From positions 923-11,371 of the forward strand of contig QHVY01000113.1 of NCBI GenBank assembly GCA_003223695.1: a stretch of 10,449 nt of DNA, in the 5' to 3' direction. Shown here piece by piece: positions 6,843 through 10,449 of this stretch. A program made the translations under genes and the position numbers. The first letter of the stretch is position 1, and each line of letters starts with the position of its first letter. Below the pieces are notes generated by a model. That model searched no databases, was not told where the DNA came from, and saw only the letters and a list, made by a program, of their open reading frames with translations. Source of the DNA: Acidobacteriota bacterium. Lineage in GTDB: Bacteria > Acidobacteriota > Thermoanaerobaculia > Gp7-AA8.

Positions 6843-7549
6843 AGCCGGAACCCCGCCGCAGCAGCGTCGTTGTAGAACATCTTCACTGTATCAAGCGAAA
6901 GATCTTCAAGCGATTTGCCGACCATCGCCAACTTTTTGAGGATGTCCGGCGTGACAGTAATGATGTGGCAGCCGCACGCGTCAGCCTGAAAAATGTTCAG
7001 CAGCTCGCGCGGGCTGGCCCATAGCAGTTGCGCCTTCGGCTTCTTCCCGACAATCTTCGCCGCCTCGGCCATCAACGGCACGGGATCGCGCCCAGTGTCA
7101 GCGATTCGTCCGGCGAAGACCGAGGCGATCGCCGGAATTTCAGCGTTGAGCGCATCGACAACGCAGCGAACTTGATCGAGAGTGAGGATCGCGGTGATGT
7201 TCAGCTTCACGCGCGCCGCCGACAAGCGGCGGATCAGATCGATCGAAGACTGACGGCGCGTATTGGTGATCGGAATCTTCACGAAGACGCCGTCGCCCCA
7301 TGTGGCGATCCGTTTCGCCTGCCGTTCCATTTCCTCGAATTCGTCGGCAAAGACTTCGAACGAGATCGGCAGCCCACCGACTGCTTTCAACGCTTCGCGC
7401 GCGAATGTCTCGTAATCGGAGATCCCCGATTTGTGCATCAGCGTGGGATTGGTGGTGAAGCCTTTGACCAGGCCGGCATCGCGCGCAGCGACCATCTCGC
7501 GCACATCGGCGCCGTCGGAATAGAGGTCAATCTTCAGATTGTGCGGCAT
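6839..7549 (-). CDS. small transaldolase / fructose-6-phosphate aldolase family enzyme
   Basis: The 236-residue protein is a class I aldolase barrel of the compact transaldolase (TalC/FSA) type. KIDLYSDGADVREM (6-19) holds the first-strand Asp (D8), TTNPTL is at 32-37, and VFVKIPIT at 88-95 carries K91, the expected Schiff-base lysine. FEVFAD (64-69), LNITAIL (116-122) and SVFAGRIADTG (143-153) are further barrel-strand motifs. A transaldolase would convert fructose 6-phosphate plus erythrose 4-phosphate into sedoheptulose 7-phosphate, the entry substrate of the heptose pathway encoded around it. The compact family also includes fructose-6-phosphate aldolases, so the exact reaction is not settled. 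ATG 7549 lies 23 bp inside the end of gmhB, the longest clear overlap in the operon, and the stop overlaps the kinase TTG by 4 bp. Confidence 0.88.
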   Translation of the reverse strand: MPHNLKIDLYSDGADVREMVAARDAGLVKGFTTNPTLMHKSGISDYETFAREALKAVGGLPISFEVFADEFEEMERQAKRIATWGDGVFVKIPITNTRRQSSIDLIRRLSAARVKLNITAILTLDQVRCVVDALNAEIPAIASVFAGRIADTGRDPVPLMAEAAKIVGKKPKAQLLWASPRELLNIFQADACGCHIITVTPDILKKLAMVGKSLEDLSLDTVKMFYNDAAAAGFRL

Positions 7550-8096
7550 AGGACGATGTTTGACCGATCAGCGCGTGCACAAAGTGACGGAGGTCACGAC
7601 AAACCCAATCCGGCCGCTGTGCGCCTCGCCTGGACCTCGTGTGTTCATATTCTATCAGCGCCGTTCGGGTTCCGGCGCGGCGGCCGCATTCAATGTCGCT
7701 GTCCACGTCGCCAACGAACCACGATTCGTAAACATTAACGTCATACTTTTTTGCCGCCTCGAGAACCAATGTGGGCTGCGGCTTGCGGCAGGAGCACTTG
7801 TCTTCCGCTCGATGAAAGCAATAGAAGAATTCTTTGATCGGCGCGCCGCCGAGCTCTCTCAGAAGCTTATCGTGGACGGCGCGGAGCGATTCCATCGTCG
7901 TCTTTCCTTTCGCGGCATCGGGTTGATTCGAGACGACGAAAATGAGCCATCCGTTTTTCGCCGCGAGGTCGAGCGCTTCGCGCACGCCGGGCAGCAGCTC
8001 GAGCTGCGATGCTTGGAGCGGCGCGCCCCACTCGCCCTCGCGAAACACCAGCGCGTCGAGAACACCGTCGCGGTCGAGGAAAAGAGCGCGGTTCAT
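7527..8096 (-). CDS. gmhB: HAD-IIIA phosphatase, D-glycero-D-manno-heptose 1,7-bisphosphate 7-phosphatase type
   Basis: The 189-residue HAD phosphatase has all expected motifs. Motif I is LFLDRDGVL at 5-13 with nucleophile D8 and acid/base D10, motif II is VVSNQ at 54-58 (S56), motif III includes K105 in RKPQP, and motif IV is VGDVDSD at 128-134 with D130. The zinc loop typical of GmhB is complete: C93-x-H95 and C101-x-C103. GmhB removes the 7-phosphate from heptose 1,7-bisphosphate in the cytoplasm, giving heptose 1-phosphate for HddC. The related histidinol-phosphate phosphatase has similar motifs, but the neighbours point to heptose. ATG 8096 overlaps the upstream membrane protein stop as ATGA. 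About 25 residues at the C-terminus (from about 165) look poorly conserved and overlap the transaldolase start. Confidence 0.92.
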   Translation of the reverse strand: MNRALFLDRDGVLDALVFREGEWGAPLQASQLELLPGVREALDLAAKNGWLIFVVSNQPDAAKGKTTMESLRAVHDKLLRELGGAPIKEFFYCFHRAEDKCSCRKPQPTLVLEAAKKYDVNVYESWFVGDVDSDIECGRRAGTRTALIEYEHTRSRRGAQRPDWVCRDLRHFVHALIGQTSSYAAQSED

Positions 8097-9988
8097 TTGA
8101 AAAGATTCAAGAATGGCCGGATGTGAGCCACCGGCAATGTTGCGGCGTCGAGCGACACGCCCGGCGCCGGCTGCATGAAAAGTGCGCGGATTCCTTCCGG
8201 TACGATCAACAAACCCAAAGGACGATCGAGACGCCCCGCGACTCTGAGGTGCTGCCCTCTCACGAGGCTCAATGAATTCAACGGCGGCGTCGCCTTTCCG
8301 TCAACGGCAAACGTCAGCGGCAAAGCAGCAGCCGGCGGAAACCCTGACAGCACAACTTCGACTCGGCTGCTTTCGTAGGTGCTGAAAATCAGAGGCTGTC
8401 GAAACCACGGATGAATTGAGAGCACGTTAGACCCGTAGACGCGGTACGTGCCCGTTGCGGGCACAACCCATTCCGCCGACGAGCTCTCCGGCGTTAGGCG
8501 GGCGCTGAGACCCGGCAACCATAGATTCCGCCACAGAGGGAGATAATGAGTCGTCGCGAATCTCGTCAGAGCGGGATGCATCAGCAGCCATGTGTAAAGA
8601 CGATAGTCGCTAATGATCGCTGCCGGCGGGTCGGCGGCCATCTGTTCGGGCGTGTAGCTCTCGAACAGGCCACTCTTTTCAAAGTTCACCACCAGTGTAG
8701 GAAGAAACCAATATCGATAAGCGGGCCTGCGCCGCAACGCCCAGCCGACTCCATCGAACACGGTGCCTGTGGCGGGAGTCAAGCGATCAGCCTCGCGCAT
8801 GATCAAGTCCTGATACGCGAGATCCATCTCTTTTCCACGGAAGACGGAGGCAAAGACATTTGCGCCGCTCACGATCAGTAGAGCGGCAGCAACGGCAGCC
8901 CACCGGCGCGGCGACTTCACGAACCGTTCGAGCTCGCTCGCGACAAACGGCAGCATGAGCAGCATGATGATTTCGAAGTGGTAGATGTAGATGAATTTCA
9001 TCGCCGTAACGAAAAGCACATTCGCGAGCTGGAGAAATGCGAGTGTAAAGAATCCGTCAGGAGCTCGATATCTGGTTGCCAGAGTGCGAACGATCCCCAC
9101 CGCGCCCACAATGAAAATGACGATCGTCGCCAGATCAATCTGAAGAGGATCGAAGAGCCGGTCACTGCGCAGGATGAGCTGCAATCCAAACGGGACGCCA
9201 ATGCGATGCAAAAGAATCCAAGGCGTTCCTTCCGATAGCCGATCGGCAAGATAGTTTTCAGTCCACACTCGTCGCAAAGCAATTCCTGCACTGTGAGTCG
9301 CAAAAAAATAGCTGGAGGAGAGCGCGAACGTGGCGATCACACCGGCAAAGATTCCGTTTGCTGCAGATGTGCCGCCCCATATGCGATCGCGAGGACGAAC
9401 GATTCGAAAAAGGAGTGCCGTCAGCGCCAGCAGCGGACCGAGACGAATGTTGGCAAATCCTGCAAGACAGAGCGCCGCGCCGCCGGCGAACGCGAAGCGA
9501 AAATCGCGATCGGCGTCCTGCAATAGAACGAGCGCCGCGATGTACAACGCGCATCCCATCGAGTCGATACGGTATTCGACCGCGGCAAGCATGAACATCG
9601 AGCTACATAGGATTAGAAGAATGACTGCCAGTCTCGAAGTCAGCTCCAGTCCGGCGCGCTTCATCCATAGTGATAGGAGGACGAACGTCGCGATCCATAC
9701 GGGCACCTGCGCCCATCGCATTGCGAGAATCGCCGACGTTCCCGGCGAGTGAATCAAGGCGGTCACCGGAGCAAACATAAACCACTGCAGTGGAGTGTGG
9801 TGCTCCCAGAAATCGCGATAAGGAATGAGGCCCTGGCGGATCCAGTCCGTGGCGCGAAAATACTCGATTTCGTCCCAGTTAAGCGGATGGAAAAAAGCGA
9901 GCGAGAGGCTGCGTGCGACGGCGGCGAGTCCAATCAACGCGCTGACGAAGCGAACCCGCGACACGTTTGAGTATACGATGTCATGCAT
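8093..9988 (-). CDS. GT39/ArnT-like integral membrane glycosyltransferase (GT-C fold)
   Basis: The 631-residue protein has a first helix at about 13-33 followed at once by NWDE at 37-40. An acidic motif in the first extracytoplasmic loop is the hallmark of PMT/ArnT-type GT-C enzymes. The loop continues with PYRDFWEHHTPLQW at 57-70. Many hydrophobic segments follow to about 380, and a soluble C-terminal region of about 250 residues, probably periplasmic, ends the protein. Such enzymes take a sugar from a polyprenyl-phosphate donor and attach it to lipid, glycan or protein. The acceptor here is unknown. It is the first gene of the operon. The ATG at 9988 overlaps the start of the divergent gmhA-like gene; GTG at 9964 (residue 9) is an alternative that would avoid the overlap, but neither has a clear ribosome site. 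The stop overlaps the gmhB ATG by 4 bp. Confidence 0.85.
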   Translation of the reverse strand: MHDIVYSNVSRVRFVSALIGLAAVARSLSLAFFHPLNWDEIEYFRATDWIRQGLIPYRDFWEHHTPLQWFMFAPVTALIHSPGTSAILAMRWAQVPVWIATFVLLSLWMKRAGLELTSRLAVILLILCSSMFMLAAVEYRIDSMGCALYIAALVLLQDADRDFRFAFAGGAALCLAGFANIRLGPLLALTALLFRIVRPRDRIWGGTSAANGIFAGVIATFALSSSYFFATHSAGIALRRVWTENYLADRLSEGTPWILLHRIGVPFGLQLILRSDRLFDPLQIDLATIVIFIVGAVGIVRTLATRYRAPDGFFTLAFLQLANVLFVTAMKFIYIYHFEIIMLLMLPFVASELERFVKSPRRWAAVAAALLIVSGANVFASVFRGKEMDLAYQDLIMREADRLTPATGTVFDGVGWALRRRPAYRYWFLPTLVVNFEKSGLFESYTPEQMAADPPAAIISDYRLYTWLLMHPALTRFATTHYLPLWRNLWLPGLSARLTPESSSAEWVVPATGTYRVYGSNVLSIHPWFRQPLIFSTYESSRVEVVLSGFPPAAALPLTFAVDGKATPPLNSLSLVRGQHLRVAGRLDRPLGLLIVPEGIRALFMQPAPGVSLDAATLPVAHIRPFLNLFK

Positions 9989-10449
9989 GTCGTTCAGCCG
10001 CTCTTATCTCGACGAAACGGTCGATATCGTCCGTCGCATCGATGACGGCGCGATCGACCGGCTCGCGACTGCGCTCGCCACCATTCGGGACCGCGGCGGA
10101 CGTCTCTTCATCCTCGGCGTCGGCGGCTCCGCCGGTCACGCCAGTCACGCCGTCAACGATTTCCGCAAGATCTGCCAGTTCGAAGCGTACACGCCGACCG
10201 ACAACGTGTCGGAGCTCACCGCTCGTGTGAACGATGAAGGGTGGGAGAGCTGTTTCGCGGAGTGGCTGAAGATCTCGCGCGTCGGCGAACGCGATGCGAT
10301 CCTGATTTTCTCTGTCGGCGGCGGCAACATGGAAAAGAAGATCTCCGTGAATCTCGTCCAGGCGATCGATCAGGCGCGCAGCCGTGGGGCGCGAGTGTTC
10401 GGAATCGTCGGGAAAGATGGCGGCTATACGAAACGCGTGGCCGATGAGT
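9978..10449 (+). CDS. gmhA: SIS-domain phosphoheptose isomerase, GmhA-like (3' end outside window)
   Basis: 157 codons are visible and the frame is open at the right edge; GmhA proteins are usually about 190 residues, so most of it is present. LGVGGSAGHASH at 46-57 is the sugar-phosphate loop, equivalent to the GNGGSAxDAQH loop of E. coli GmhA. DNVSELTARVNDEGW (75-89) and the second SIS loop FSVGGGN (111-117) follow. H57 and D61 sit where the metal ligands His61 and Glu65 of the E. coli enzyme lie, so the Glu is replaced by Asp. GmhA converts sedoheptulose 7-phosphate to D-glycero-D-manno-heptose 7-phosphate, the substrate of the HddA-type kinase here. ATG at 9978 or 9987 (same frame) could start it. 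A weak GAG lies about 6 bases before the first. It diverges from the operon with no intergenic space. Confidence 0.88.
   Translation, partial: MSCMSFSRSYLDETVDIVRRIDDGAIDRLATALATIRDRGGRLFILGVGGSAGHASHAVNDFRKICQFEAYTPTDNVSELTARVNDEGWESCFAEWLKISRVGERDAILIFSVGGGNMEKKISVNLVQAIDQARSRGARVFGIVGKDGGYTKRVADE

Noticed and set aside
7028..7738. Plus-strand frame of 236 codons opposite the transaldolase and gmhB.
   Set aside because: No motif, arginine-rich, and it lies antisense to two well-supported genes.
9970..9975. TATACT (minus strand) as the -10 box of the heptose operon.
   Set aside because: The best -35 match at 16 bp spacing is only three of six bases, and the implied transcript would start after the annotated ATG. 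Kept only as a note in the divergent-start finding.
1..10449. Mobile element, CRISPR array, tRNA or rRNA.
   Set aside because: No transposase-like protein, terminal inverted repeats, regularly spaced repeats or structural RNA signatures were seen. The tandem 7-mers are too short and unspaced for CRISPR.

Overview
The window looks like part of a chromosomal surface-glycan locus from a moderately GC-rich bacterium (roughly 58% GC by eye). No gene fixes the taxon. The bacterial TMTC-type membrane protein, the many non-ATG starts and the heptanucleotide repeats would suit a soil or sediment lineage such as Acidobacteriota, but that is a weak guess.

Layout. A plus-strand gene at 95-1576 encodes a TMTC-like multi-pass membrane protein with a C-terminal TPR-like region. 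It converges on, and overlaps by 29 bp, a long minus-strand operon that runs from 9988 down to 1548. In transcription order the operon encodes: a GT39/ArnT-like membrane glycosyltransferase (8093-9988), a GmhB-type HAD phosphatase (7527-8096), a small transaldolase (6839-7549), an HddA-type GHMP kinase (5811-6842), a UDP-galactopyranose-mutase-like FAD protein (4525-5814), a class I methyltransferase (3813-4532), a DPM-like GT2 glycosyltransferase (3130-3816), an HddC-type nucleotidyltransferase (2498 to about 3154), and an NAD-dependent epimerase/dehydratase (1548-2501). Every junction overlaps, mostly by 4 bp (ATGA, GTGA or TTGA), so the operon is probably translationally coupled throughout. 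A GmhA-like sedoheptulose-7-phosphate isomerase diverges at 9978 and runs off the right edge. No stretch longer than 300 bp lacks a gene, and I saw no tRNA, rRNA, CRISPR array or IS element.

How the genes fit together. GmhA, HddA, GmhB and HddC are the four steps of the known GDP-D-glycero-alpha-D-manno-heptose pathway from sedoheptulose 7-phosphate. The transaldolase between gmhB and hddA could supply that sedoheptulose 7-phosphate. The epimerase and the FAD mutase-like protein could then remodel the activated heptose (stereochemistry, possibly ring size), and the methyltransferase could decorate a glycan. The DPM-like GT2 next to polyprenyl-phosphate-sugar-type GT-C enzymes suggests, as inference only, a route in which a lipid-linked heptose is made in the cytoplasm and transferred outside the membrane.

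Nucleotide-level signals. There are two short 7-bp tandem repeats: one at the GT2/hddC junction, read in two frames, and one inside the FAD gene. The palindrome GCGATCGC occurs nine times and the heptamer GCCTAAC/GTTAGGC eight times, both far more often than base composition predicts.
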